The notes beneath the pieces are model-generated. The model was given only the letters and a program-made list of their open reading frames with translations, did no database searches and was not told the DNA's origin. Below, one piece after another: positions 1 to 8,259 of a stretch of DNA of 64,000 nucleotides. The DNA lies in contig SUXW01000003.1 in assembly GCA_015060765.1 (NCBI GenBank), positions 1-64,000 on the forward strand. Direction: 5' to 3'. Position 1 is the stretch's first letter. Each line of letters starts with the position of its first letter. Origin of the DNA: Bacteroides sp. Its GTDB lineage: Bacteria > Bacteroidota > Bacteroidia > Bacteroidales > Bacteroidaceae. The position numbers were made by a program, and so were the translations under genes.

Positions 1-1243
1 CCTTGCCTGCCTTTACAGCTTCCATCATACCGCCTTCTTCTTCTACTTGGAGGAAGAGGTTCCAAGCTTGTTGAGCGATAGATACGGTCAAGTTTTCGAT
101 GAAGTAAGAACCGGCAGCCGGGTCAACCACCTTGTCGAAGTGACATTCTTCCTTCAACAACAACTGTTGGTTGCGGGCGATACGTTCAGAGAAGTCGTCC
201 GGAGTCTGATAAGCCTTGTCGAACGGAGAAACGGTGATAGAGTTCACACCGGCAAGGGCAGCACTCATCGCTTCTGTCTGCGTACGGAGCATATTCACGT
301 GAGCATCGAACAAAGTCAAGTTGAAAGTAGATGTTTCGGCGTGAGCCAACATCTTGCAAGAGCAGTCGCAAGCCGGATTGTATTCCTTCACGATGTTTGC
401 CCACAACATACGGGCAGCACGGAACTTGGCGATTTCCAAGAAATAGTTCGAGCTGATACCGAAGTTGAACTTGATCTTCTTGGCAGCATCGTCAGCCGAT
501 ACGCCAGCTTCAATCAAGGCATTCAGGTATTCGTTACCCCAAGCGAGGGCATAACCCAATTCCTGAGCGATGTAAGAACCGGCATTGTTCAGTTCGAGAG
601 CGTTGACGGTGATGCAACGATATTTCGGGAGGGCAGCCATAATCTCTACCAAAGCCTTGGCGGTAGCGATGTAGTTGCTCACGTCCTTACCCTTGGCGAG
701 CATCTTGCCCATCGGGTCGTAGTTGATAGAACCCTTCAAAGCAGCCAAGTCGTAACCCTTCTTGGTGAAGTATTCCACGAGCAGGTTAGCCAATGTAACG
801 GTAGCACCCTGACAAGTAGAGAAGTTCAATTCCACACATTCGGCACAAATGCCTTCGAGCAATGTTTCGATATATTCCGGACAAAGGTCCTTCTTGTTGA
901 TGTTGAAACCGAGCGAATCCACACCCTTGTTCAACAAATCGAGTGCCTTGGCATTGGCTTCCTTGGCACATTCCACCTTGATGTCCTGACGAACATACCA
1001 AGTGTTGTCGTCTTTCTTGGTACCTCTCACGTAAGGGAATTGTCCCGGAAGTCCTTCGGTTGTCTTCAAGCCTTCCAAGTCTTCCTGACGGTAGAAAGGT
1101 TTCACTTTAAATCCTTCATTGGTCTTCCAAACCAATTTCTTTTCAAAGTCAGCGCCTTTGAGGTCGGCTGTAATCTTTTCCATCCACGCTTCGGTCGAAA
1201 CGCCAGGAAAATCTGAAAAGAGTTTTTCTTTACTATCTGCCAT
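1..1243 (-). CDS. mutA: Methylmalonyl-CoA mutase small (beta) subunit, N-terminal part
   Basis: The gene reads leftwards from an ATG at 1243 (protein begins MADSKEKLFSDFPGVS) and has no stop before the window edge, so about 414 codons are present and the C-terminus is missing. The protein matches the MutA family: an N-terminal linker segment (STEAWMEKITADLKG, DLEGLKTTEGLPGQFPYVRG) followed by the TIM-barrel substrate domain, including the stretch around TVSPFDKAYQTPDDFSERIARN and VVDPAAGSYFIE. MutA pairs with the catalytic, B12-binding MutB in isomerising succinyl-CoA and methylmalonyl-CoA, the route to propionate in Bacteroidales. mutB is expected just beyond the left edge. A + strand ORF of 389 codons over the same DNA is an antisense shadow. 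Identification is firm. Confidence 0.93.
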   Translation of the reverse strand, partial: MADSKEKLFSDFPGVSTEAWMEKITADLKGADFEKKLVWKTNEGFKVKPFYRQEDLEGLKTTEGLPGQFPYVRGTKKDDNTWYVRQDIKVECAKEANAKALDLLNKGVDSLGFNINKKDLCPEYIETLLEGICAECVELNFSTCQGATVTLANLLVEYFTKKGYDLAALKGSINYDPMGKMLAKGKDVSNYIATAKALVEIMAALPKYRCITVNALELNNAGSYIAQELGYALAWGNEYLNALIEAGVSADDAAKKIKFNFGISSNYFLEIAKFRAARMLWANIVKEYNPACDCSCKMLAHAETSTFNLTLFDAHVNMLRTQTEAMSAALAGVNSITVSPFDKAYQTPDDFSERIARNQQLLLKEECHFDKVVDPAAGSYFIENLTVSIAQQAWNLFLQVEEEGGMMEAVKAGK

Positions 1244-1290
1244 AGTTTTAGATATTAATTAGATATTGTTTAACTTTTCAAAGTATCTGG

Positions 1291-1298
1291 CAAATATA
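1291..1298 (-). promoter_or_regulatory. Probable -7 box of mutA promoter
   Basis: Read on the minus strand the bases give TATATTTG, a perfect match to the Bacteroidetes -7 consensus TAnnTTTG, about 48 bp upstream of the mutA ATG. I see no clear TTG at the expected -33 distance. Confidence 0.5.
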
Positions 1299-1370
1299 AT
1301 GAATCCTTTTTAATAGAATGTCTTTTCTCGGTCTTATTTTGCTTCGCAAATTATTTTTATGAGCAATTTG

Positions 1371-1402
1371 TTGTGCAGGCTGAAGGGAAATGACTAATTT
1401 TG
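1371..1402 (+). promoter_or_regulatory. Probable promoter of the AspT/YidE-type transporter
   Basis: A TTG at 1371-1373 and TAATTTTG at 1395-1402 are separated by 21 bp, fitting the Bacteroidetes -33/-7 promoter. The ATG of the transporter follows 46 bp after the -7 box. Confidence 0.55.
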
Positions 1403-1448
1403 CATCGTTTTTAGGTAAAAGGTTAAATATTTAGGTTTTCATTAAGTT

Positions 1449-3119
1449 ATGGATTGGTTACAAAGTCTGTTTACAGACGTAAATTCCATTGCGCACATTG
1501 TATTGTTATACTCCTTTGTCATAGCGATTGGTGTGCTGTTAGGTAAGATTAAATTCTTTGGCGTTTCATTGGGAGTGACGTTTGTTCTGTTTGCCGGTAT
1601 TGTCTGCGGGCATTTCGGATTTACCGGGAATACACAAATTCTTAATTTTATTCAAGATTTCGGCTTGATTCTTTTTGTCTTCTGCATTGGTTTGCAGGTG
1701 GGACCTTCTTTCTTTACTTCGTTCAAGCAAGGGGGTGTTACCATGAATTTAGTTGCTGTGGGTATTGTTATGCTGAATATTGCAGTGGCCCTTGGCTTGT
1801 ATTATGGAATGAGTGGACGCATAGAGTTGCCCATGATGGTAGGTATCCTTTGTGGGGCGGTTACAAATACACCGGGATTGGGGGCTGCCAATGAAGCTTT
1901 AAATCAATTGGGATATGATGGTCCGCAAATCGCTATGGGATATGCATGTGCTTATCCACTCGGTGTGTTGGGTATCATTGGTTCCATTATATTGGTGCGC
2001 TTGTTGTGTCGCATCAATTTAAAACAAGAAGAAGAGGATATTGCCCGTCAGGAAGCGGCCAATCCGCATCTTACTCCTAAAATGATGCATTTGGAAGTGC
2101 GTAATGAAGCATTGAACGGAAAGACTTTGTTTCAGGTAAAGAGCTTCCTTGGACGTGATTTTGTCATTTCCCGCATTCTGCAAGATGGACATGTAAGTAT
2201 TCCTACTCGTGATACCGTTTTCCATGTAGGCGACCAAATGTTTGTGGTTTGTGCAGAAGAGGATGCAGAGGCTATTATTGCTTTTATTGGGCCAATCATT
2301 AAAGTGGATTGGGAAAAACAGGATGTGCCGATGGTGTCACGTCGTATTCTGGTGACTAAAGATAGTGTGAATGGCAAACAACTTGGCCAACTACATTTCA
2401 GTAGTATTTATGGAGTGAATGTTACTCGTGTAAACCGTTCGGGTATGGATATTTTTGCATCGCGCGATTTGACTCTTCAAGTAGGTGACCGTGTGATGGT
2501 GGTAGGTCCACAAGATGCAGTGGAGCGTGTAGCCAATGTATTGGGTAATTCGTTGAAACGCCTCGATCATCCTAATATCGTAACGATTTTTGTGGGTATC
2601 TTCCTCGGTATATTGTTTGGTAGTTTGCCTATTGCTTTCCCGGGTATCCCCACTCCTGTGAAGTTGGGCTTGGCAGGTGGCCCATTGATCGTTGCTATTT
2701 TGATGGGACGTTTTGGCTATAAACTGAAGCTGGTGACTTATACCACCATGAGTGCCAATTTAATGCTTCGTGAAATAGGTATCGCTCTCTTCTTGGCCAG
2801 TGTAGGTATTAAAGCTGGTGCCAATTTTGTGCAGACGGTAGTGGAAGGCGATGGCTTGCTTTATGTGGGTTGTGGATTCCTCATAACCATCATTCCTTTG
2901 ATAATTATGGGAGTATTTGCCCGTAGATATTATAAGATGAATTACTTCAAACTGATGGGGTTGATGGCAGGTGCTACGACTGATCCGCCTGCTTTGGCCT
3001 ATGCTAATCAGACCGCTAATAACAATGCACCGGCGGTTGGATATTCTACCGTTTATCCGGTAACTATGTTCCTCCGTATTCTGACGGCTCAGTTGCTGAT
3101 ATTGATATTGGCTTCTTGA
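1449..3119 (+). CDS. AspT/YidE-YbjL-type membrane transporter with two TrkA-C (RCK_C) domains
   Basis: A 556-residue inner membrane protein. Hydrophobic segments fill residues 10-185 and 385-555. Between them lie two soluble repeats (about 210-285 and 295-370) that look like TrkA-C domains, each ending in a GDxxx[12 protein letters not shown] strand. Two related membrane motifs, [16 protein letters not shown] in the first half and [15 protein letters not shown] in the second, are the duplicated signature of the aspartate:alanine exchanger/YidE-YbjL family. Family members exchange small acids across the inner membrane; the substrate here is unknown. It has its own TAnnTTTG promoter and precedes the ABC-F gene by 64 bp, so the two may be cotranscribed. 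The family call is firm, the substrate is not. Confidence 0.85.
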   Translation: MDWLQSLFTDVNSIAHIVLLYSFVIAIGVLLGKIKFFGVSLGVTFVLFAGIVCGHFGFTGNTQILNFIQDFGLILFVFCIGLQVGPSFFTSFKQGGVTMNLVAVGIVMLNIAVALGLYYGMSGRIELPMMVGILCGAVTNTPGLGAANEALNQLGYDGPQIAMGYACAYPLGVLGIIGSIILVRLLCRINLKQEEEDIARQEAANPHLTPKMMHLEVRNEALNGKTLFQVKSFLGRDFVISRILQDGHVSIPTRDTVFHVGDQMFVVCAEEDAEAIIAFIGPIIKVDWEKQDVPMVSRRILVTKDSVNGKQLGQLHFSSIYGVNVTRVNRSGMDIFASRDLTLQVGDRVMVVGPQDAVERVANVLGNSLKRLDHPNIVTIFVGIFLGILFGSLPIAFPGIPTPVKLGLAGGPLIVAILMGRFGYKLKLVTYTTMSANLMLREIGIALFLASVGIKAGANFVQTVVEGDGLLYVGCGFLITIIPLIIMGVFARRYYKMNYFKLMGLMAGATTDPPALAYANQTANNNAPAVGYSTVYPVTMFLRILTAQLLILILAS

Positions 3120-3183
3120 TAATATTATTGTATTATTCTGTGCATTGCCCAGGATGATGGTTTCTGATATAAAATAGAATAAA

Positions 3184-4824
3184 ATGATTTCAGTAGATGG
3201 ATTGACTGTCGAATTTGGCGGTACCACCTTGTTCAGTGATATATCCTTTCAGATTAACGAAAAGGATCGCATCGCCTTGATGGGAAAGAACGGTGCAGGT
3301 AAATCAACCTTGTTGAAGATATTGGCTGGAGTGCGCCAACCTACCCGTGGCAAGGTGACTGCTCCTAAGGATTGTGTCGTGGCTTATTTGCCCCAGCACC
3401 TGATGACCGAAGATGGCCGTACGGTGTTCGAGGAAGCTTCACAAGCTTTTGCTCATTTGCATCGGATAGAAGCGGAAATCGAAGCAATCAACAAGGAATT
3501 GGCCGAGCGGACCGATTATGAAAGCGATGAGTACATGGCGCTGATAGAAAAGGTGGCTACCATGAGCGAGAAGTTTTATGCCATCGACCTTACTCACTTT
3601 GAGGAGGACGTAGAAAAGGCACTGCTTGGTCTTGGTTTCTTGCGTGAAGATTTCAGTAAGCCCACCAGTGAATTCAGTGGTGGTTGGCGCATGCGTATTG
3701 AACTTGCCAAATTGCTGCTTCAGAATCCAGATGTCTTGTTGCTCGACGAACCGACCAATCACCTCGATATTGAATCCATTCAATGGTTGGAAGACTTCCT
3801 TATCAATAGCGCCAAGGCAGTAATTGTCATCAGCCACGACCGTAAGTTTGTGGACAGTATCACTACCCGCACCATTGAAGTGACGATGGGTCGCATATAC
3901 GATTATAAGGTGAACTACTCGCAATATCTTGTACTACGCAAGGAGCGCCGCGAGCAGCAGATGAAGCAATACGAAGAACAACAGAAAATGATTCAGGAAA
4001 CCAAGGACTTCATCGAACGCTTTAAGGGTACCTATAGCAAGACACTGCAGGTGCAAAGCCGTGTGAAAATGCTCGAAAAATTGCAAATCATCGAAGTAGA
4101 CGAAGAAGATACTTCGGCGCTTCGATTGAAGTTCCCACCTTCCCCCCGAAGCGGTAACTATCCCGTTATTATGGATGGAGTGGGAAAGACTTATGGCAAT
4201 CATGTAGTCTTTAAGAATGCATCGCTTACTATTGAACGGGGTGACAAAGTTGCTTTTGTGGGAAAGAACGGTGAAGGTAAGTCTACGTTGGTGAAATGTA
4301 TCATGAATGAAATAGCACACGAGGGTACACTCACTTTGGGACACAATGTACAGATTGGTTATTTTGCCCAAAATCAAGCATCGTTATTGGACGAAAACCT
4401 TACCGTTTTTCAAACCATCGATGATGTGGCCAAGGGGGATATTCGCAACAAAATACGTGATTTGCTGGGCGCGTTTATGTTCGGTAGCCCCGAAGCATCC
4501 ATGAAGAAGGTAAAGGTGTTGAGTGGGGGTGAACGTACTCGTTTGGCTATGATTAAATTACTCCTTGAACCGGTTAATCTCTTGATACTTGACGAACCTA
4601 CCAACCACCTCGACATGAAGACCAAGGATATTCTGAAACAAGCGTTGGTGGATTTCGACGGTACCTTAATAGTGGTGAGCCACGACCGAGATTTCCTTGA
4701 TGGTCTGGTTACTAAAGTCTATGAATTCGGTAATAAGAAAGTAAAGGAACATCTTTGTGGCATTTACGAGTTCCTTGAAACCAAAAAAATGGAAAGTTTG
4801 CAGGAATTGGAACGTAAGAACTGA
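3184..4824 (+). CDS. ABC-F family ATPase (ribosome-associated translation factor type)
   Basis: A 546-residue protein with two ATP-binding cassettes and no membrane segment, as in the ABC-F family (EttA/YbiT/Uup group). Cassette 1 has Walker A GKNGAGKST at 34-42 and a variant signature FSGGWRMRIELAKLLL before LLLDEPTNHLD. Cassette 2 has GKNGEGKST at about 360-368, LSGGERTRLAMIKLLL and LILDEPTNHLD. Between them lies a charged helical linker (KERREQQMKQYEEQQKMI) typical of the P-site tRNA interaction arm. There is no long C-terminal coiled coil as in Uup. Family members act on the ribosome; whether this one is a housekeeping factor or gives antibiotic protection cannot be told, but the context favours housekeeping. 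A GH43 gene starts 17 bp downstream. Confidence 0.88.
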   Translation: MISVDGLTVEFGGTTLFSDISFQINEKDRIALMGKNGAGKSTLLKILAGVRQPTRGKVTAPKDCVVAYLPQHLMTEDGRTVFEEASQAFAHLHRIEAEIEAINKELAERTDYESDEYMALIEKVATMSEKFYAIDLTHFEEDVEKALLGLGFLREDFSKPTSEFSGGWRMRIELAKLLLQNPDVLLLDEPTNHLDIESIQWLEDFLINSAKAVIVISHDRKFVDSITTRTIEVTMGRIYDYKVNYSQYLVLRKERREQQMKQYEEQQKMIQETKDFIERFKGTYSKTLQVQSRVKMLEKLQIIEVDEEDTSALRLKFPPSPRSGNYPVIMDGVGKTYGNHVVFKNASLTIERGDKVAFVGKNGEGKSTLVKCIMNEIAHEGTLTLGHNVQIGYFAQNQASLLDENLTVFQTIDDVAKGDIRNKIRDLLGAFMFGSPEASMKKVKVLSGGERTRLAMIKLLLEPVNLLILDEPTNHLDMKTKDILKQALVDFDGTLIVVSHDRDFLDGLVTKVYEFGNKKVKEHLCGIYEFLETKKMESLQELERKN

Positions 4825-4841
4825 TTTTTATACTAAATACC

Positions 4842-6470
4842 ATGATGATGAAGACACAATCAACAATTAGTCTGTTGCGAATGGTTTTCGTAACACTGTT
4901 CAGCTTTGTTCTTTTACAAAGTTGGTCGCAAAATCCCTATTTGCCTATGTGGGAATACATTCCCGATGGTGAACCTTATGTGTTCGATGACCCCGATTGT
5001 CCCGGCAAGAAACGCGTGTACATCTATGGTTCGCATGATTCCATGATAACCGGATATTGCGGCCGTGAGTTGGTTACATGGTCGGCATCGGTTGATAGTC
5101 TCGACCGTTGGCGTTACGATGGTATTATTCTTGAAGTGAAGAAGAATTCCAATGGTGAGTACCTGCATCAAGAAAAATGGAGTGATGTATTCTATGCTCC
5201 CGATGTGGCCGAAAAGGTGGAAGCTGATGGAAGCAAGACTTATTATCTCTATCCCAACAACCAGTGCGGGGGACGTAATGGAATGGTAGCCAAAAGCAAG
5301 CGCCCTGACGGTCCTTTTGAAGTCATTAACTGGAATCCTGAAAACCCCAACGAAACCATTGGTGATTTACGTTTCGATCCTGCTGTGTTTATCGATGACG
5401 ATGGACGTGTATATGGCTATTGGGGATTCGAGGAGGCTTGTGCGGCCGAGCTTGATCCTACCACAATGGCTACAGTGAAGCCTGGTACTCAAGTGTTGAG
5501 GCATTATATTAACCAGCATAAGGACCCCGGTATCTTCCGTTTTTTCGAAGCCTCATCCATGCGCAAGATCAAGGATAAATATGTACTGATATACAGTCGT
5601 TATACGGGTAATGGTGAATTTGGTCTGCCTACTTCCAACTACACTTTGGCTTATGCTTACTCTAATTCTCCATTGGGCCCATTTGTATATGGAGGTACTA
5701 TTATCGATGGCCGTGGTCGGGATGTAGACAATTTTTCCCGTCCCATTGCTACGGCTACCATTAATGGAAACACTCATGGTAGCATTTGTGAAATCAATGG
5801 TCAGTGGTGGGTATTCTATCATCGTCAGACAGGACTTGACGAATTCTCTCGTCAGGCCATGGTAGCTCCCATCGACGTGCAAGTAACGGAAGGCCCTCAT
5901 GGCAAGGTGTACATTTCCGAAGGCGAATATACATCCGAAGGTTTCGCTACTCAAGGACTGAATCCTTTTAAACGTCATTCGGCAGGTATCGCTTGTTATT
6001 ATACTGGACCCAAACCAGCTATTCATAATTGGCCCAACAAGACCTTCTTCGGTTCTTATGTAAAACCTTTACGATTGGAGGGAGTACCGCAAGGTGATCC
6101 ATACGATTTGAGCGTGAATCACAATCCTGTTATCAATAATACCGATGGCTCAATCGTAGGTTATAAATACTTTAATTTCGACTGTACTTATGGGGTTCCT
6201 CATTTGCAACTGAAAATGAATGTGCTTCCGTTGGGTGTTGATGCTATTATCGAAGTATATGTAGATAGTCCGTATCCTAGCCGTGGAGGCAAACAGGTGG
6301 GTGAATTCAAATTGTCTTCATCTCAAGCGAAGAAGAAAACCGAACTGAAAGCCGATGTATCCACCCTTTCACAGTTTCAGGGCAAGCATGCTTTGTTCTT
6401 TGTTGTGAAGTCGGTCAAGAAAGGAAAATCGGTGTGTGAGTTACACGATTTTGTATTTACGGTTAAATAA
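4842..6470 (+). CDS. Secreted GH43 glycosidase with C-terminal CBM6-like domain
   Basis: A 542-residue protein with a Sec signal peptide ending near LLQSWSQ. The five-bladed propeller domain covers about 30-385. It has an N-terminal acidic strand (GEPYVFDDPD), a strand with FDPAVFIDDDG whose Asp179 fits the pKa-modulator/base set, and FFEASSMRKI, whose Glu fits the general acid. The final 130 residues (YFNFDCTYGVPHLQL to HDFVFTVK) look like a CBM6 beta-sandwich. GH43 enzymes are inverting beta-xylosidases or alpha-L-arabinofuranosidases; specificity is unresolved. The gene is about 14 kb from the large xylan locus and sits 17 bp behind the ABC-F gene, so it looks like an outlying enzyme rather than part of that operon. 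A bidirectional terminator closes it. Confidence 0.82.
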   Translation: MMMKTQSTISLLRMVFVTLFSFVLLQSWSQNPYLPMWEYIPDGEPYVFDDPDCPGKKRVYIYGSHDSMITGYCGRELVTWSASVDSLDRWRYDGIILEVKKNSNGEYLHQEKWSDVFYAPDVAEKVEADGSKTYYLYPNNQCGGRNGMVAKSKRPDGPFEVINWNPENPNETIGDLRFDPAVFIDDDGRVYGYWGFEEACAAELDPTTMATVKPGTQVLRHYINQHKDPGIFRFFEASSMRKIKDKYVLIYSRYTGNGEFGLPTSNYTLAYAYSNSPLGPFVYGGTIIDGRGRDVDNFSRPIATATINGNTHGSICEINGQWWVFYHRQTGLDEFSRQAMVAPIDVQVTEGPHGKVYISEGEYTSEGFATQGLNPFKRHSAGIACYYTGPKPAIHNWPNKTFFGSYVKPLRLEGVPQGDPYDLSVNHNPVINNTDGSIVGYKYFNFDCTYGVPHLQLKMNVLPLGVDAIIEVYVDSPYPSRGGKQVGEFKLSSSQAKKKTELKADVSTLSQFQGKHALFFVVKSVKKGKSVCELHDFVFTVK

Positions 6471-6481
6471 CGTTGAAAACA

Positions 6482-6510
6482 AAAAAAGTGGGTGTGCACC
6501 CACTTTTTGT
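6482..6510. terminator. Bidirectional intrinsic terminator between GH43 and rfbB
   Basis: The inverted repeat GTGGGT/ACCCAC (6488-6503) is flanked by an A run on the left and a T run on the right, so it can terminate both the + strand GH43 gene and the - strand rfbB gene that meet here tail to tail. Confidence 0.85.
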
Positions 6511-6511
6511 T

Positions 6512-7651
6512 TTATCTACCCTTGTACATCCTGTCGTAGTAGTGCTGGTAGTCTCCGCTAGTCACTTCTTCCACCCATGCTTGATTTTCCAGATACCACT
6601 GAATGGTCTTTACGATACCTACTTCGAATTTTGTTTCAGGGTACCATCCCAATTCGTTAGTAATCTTTGTAGGGTCGATGGCATAGCGTTGGTCATGTCC
6701 CAGACGGTCCTTTACGAAGGTGATGAGCGATTCGTTCATCCAATCGATGCTGATTTCATCCTTTTCATTCAATTCCTTCTTTTTTAGAATCTGACGATAT
6801 TCAGGATGTTCGGTCATCATCTGATGGATGGTGGCGATAGTAAGCTTCACGATTTCGATGTTCTGCTTTTCGTTATGTCCACCCACGTTGTACACTTCGC
6901 CTTCGCGTCCTTCACGTACTACTAAGTCGATAGCTTTGCAATGGTCTTCTACATACAACCAATCGCGGACATTCTTTCCGTCGCCATATACGGGCAGTTT
7001 CTTGCCTTCCAGAATATTTTTGATGATTAGTGGAATCAATTTTTCGGGGAAGTGGTAAGGTCCGTAGTTGTTTGAGCAACGGGTAATGGTAACCGGCATT
7101 TTGTAGGTGTCATGGTAAGCCATTACAATCATATCGGCACTGGTTTTCGATGCACTGTATGGACTATGTGGGCAGAGTGGAGTAGTTTCAGTAAAGAAAC
7201 CATCGGCTCCCAAACTACCATATACTTCGTCGGTTGATACCTGATGATAGCGCACTCCTTTGCGCCAAGTGGGATATCCGTTTTCGTCTTTACCGGTTAC
7301 CCATGCACGTCGTGCGGCATCCAGTAGGTTCTGTGTACCCAATATGTTAGTTTGGAGGAACAGTTGAGGGTTTTCGATGCTTCGATCCACATGACTTTCG
7401 GCGGCAAAGTTCACTACATAGTCGAATTTGTATTCAGCAAAGAGTCGGTCGGCTAGGGCCTGATCGCAGATGTCACCTTTTACAAAAAAACAACGCTCAT
7501 TGTCTATGTCATTAACAATGGTTCCTAAATTACCTGCATAGGTTAATGCATCCAATATCACGACTTTGATATCATCATGCTTGGCCAAAATGTACTTGAT
7601 GTAGTTGGCGCCGATGAATCCGGCAGCTCCTGTTACAAGATAAGTCTTCAT
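6512..7651 (-). CDS. rfbB: dTDP-glucose 4,6-dehydratase
   Basis: A 379-residue extended short-chain dehydrogenase. It has the NAD-binding GAAGFIG at residues 7-13, the STDEVYG strand carrying the active-site Thr-Asp-Glu, and the YSASK catalytic Tyr/Lys pair, all in RmlB/RfbB order. The enzyme makes dTDP-4-keto-6-deoxy-glucose, the precursor of dTDP-rhamnose and other deoxysugars for surface polysaccharides, in the cytoplasm. It stands alone here: rfbA, rfbC and rfbD are not neighbours. It has its own TACCTTTG promoter in the short gap to the upstream phosphoesterase gene, which points to monocistronic transcription. The C-terminal portion is slightly longer than in E. coli RmlB (about 360 residues). 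Confidence 0.93.
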   Translation of the reverse strand: MKTYLVTGAAGFIGANYIKYILAKHDDIKVVILDALTYAGNLGTIVNDIDNERCFFVKGDICDQALADRLFAEYKFDYVVNFAAESHVDRSIENPQLFLQTNILGTQNLLDAARRAWVTGKDENGYPTWRKGVRYHQVSTDEVYGSLGADGFFTETTPLCPHSPYSASKTSADMIVMAYHDTYKMPVTITRCSNNYGPYHFPEKLIPLIIKNILEGKKLPVYGDGKNVRDWLYVEDHCKAIDLVVREGREGEVYNVGGHNEKQNIEIVKLTIATIHQMMTEHPEYRQILKKKELNEKDEISIDWMNESLITFVKDRLGHDQRYAIDPTKITNELGWYPETKFEVGIVKTIQWYLENQAWVEEVTSGDYQHYYDRMYKGR

Positions 7652-7679
7652 TAATTGTTCGTTTACATATTAGTCATTG

Positions 7680-7712
7680 CAAAGGTACGGAAAGTTTTTT
7701 GAATTAGCGCAA
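7680..7712 (-). promoter_or_regulatory. Probable rfbB promoter
   Basis: On the minus strand TACCTTTG (7687-7680) matches TAnnTTTG, with TTG at 7712-7710 placed 22 bp upstream. The -33 element directly abuts the stop codon of the preceding phosphoesterase gene. Confidence 0.6.
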
Positions 7713-8204
7713 TTATTCAGCCAATTCTATCACTTCCAGATCCTTGAACTCTCTGCTGTCTATGGTAAAGCGTACCAAGGTGCGTGTCTTATGCCATCCG
7801 TGTTTTCCTGCAGCTCCCGGATTGATATGAAGTAAATTCAGTGTTTTGTCAAACTGAACCTTCAGAATATGCGAATGTCCACTGATGAAAAGCTGTGGCG
7901 GGCGAACGAACAGTTTGGCTCGGATGGAAGGATCATAATTCCCCGGATAACCTCCAATGTGTTTGATGAGAACATCGGCACCATCTACGGTAAAACGGTC
8001 TATTTCAGGATAGATGTGTCGGATTTCACTCCCGTCTATATTGCCGTATACAGCATGTGTTGGACGGAAGTTTTTCAACTTTTGGATTACTTCCAATGAG
8101 CCGATATCGCCAGCGTGCCATATTTCATCACACATCTCAAAATGTTTCAGATATCGGTCGTCCCAATATCCGTGTGTATCCGATAAAAGTCCAATTCTCG
8201 TCAT
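7713..8204 (-). CDS. YfcE/MJ0936-type metallophosphoesterase
   Basis: A 163-residue cytoplasmic protein with the complete calcineurin-like metal site in order: DTH near residue 9-11, HAGDIGS, GNIDG, and GHSH followed by HINPGAA. Length and motif order match the small YfcE/MJ0936 phosphodiesterase family (about 160-185 residues), which hydrolyses phosphodiesters with two metal ions. The physiological substrate is unknown. It is divergent from ppk, and the two -7 boxes lie only 2 bp apart in a 55-bp gap. rfbB follows after 61 bp under its own promoter. Confidence 0.87.
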   Translation of the reverse strand: MTRIGLLSDTHGYWDDRYLKHFEMCDEIWHAGDIGSLEVIQKLKNFRPTHAVYGNIDGSEIRHIYPEIDRFTVDGADVLIKHIGGYPGNYDPSIRAKLFVRPPQLFISGHSHILKVQFDKTLNLLHINPGAAGKHGWHKTRTLVRFTIDSREFKDLEVIELAE

Positions 8205-8210
8205 AATTCT

Positions 8211-8241
8211 TTGTTTATTCGCACAAAGATAATTATATTTG
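8211..8241 (+). promoter_or_regulatory. Probable ppk promoter
   Basis: TTG (8211-8213) and TATATTTG (8234-8241) are 20 bp apart. Because the -7 box covers an upstream in-frame TTG at 8239, translation cannot start there on this transcript. This decides for the ATG at 8260. Confidence 0.65.
8224..8231 (-). promoter_or_regulatory. Probable -7 box of the phosphoesterase promoter
   Basis: On the minus strand the bases read TATCTTTG, a TAnnTTTG match about 20 bp upstream of the ATG at 8204. It lies 2 bp from the oppositely oriented ppk -7 box. Confidence 0.55.
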
Positions 8242-8259
8242 GCGAAACGTTATTTGATT

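Noticed and set aside
47..1216. A 389-codon + strand ORF at the left end
   Set aside because: It is antisense to mutA, whose protein is unmistakable. The + frame gives no recognisable domain and arises from the codon pattern of mutA.
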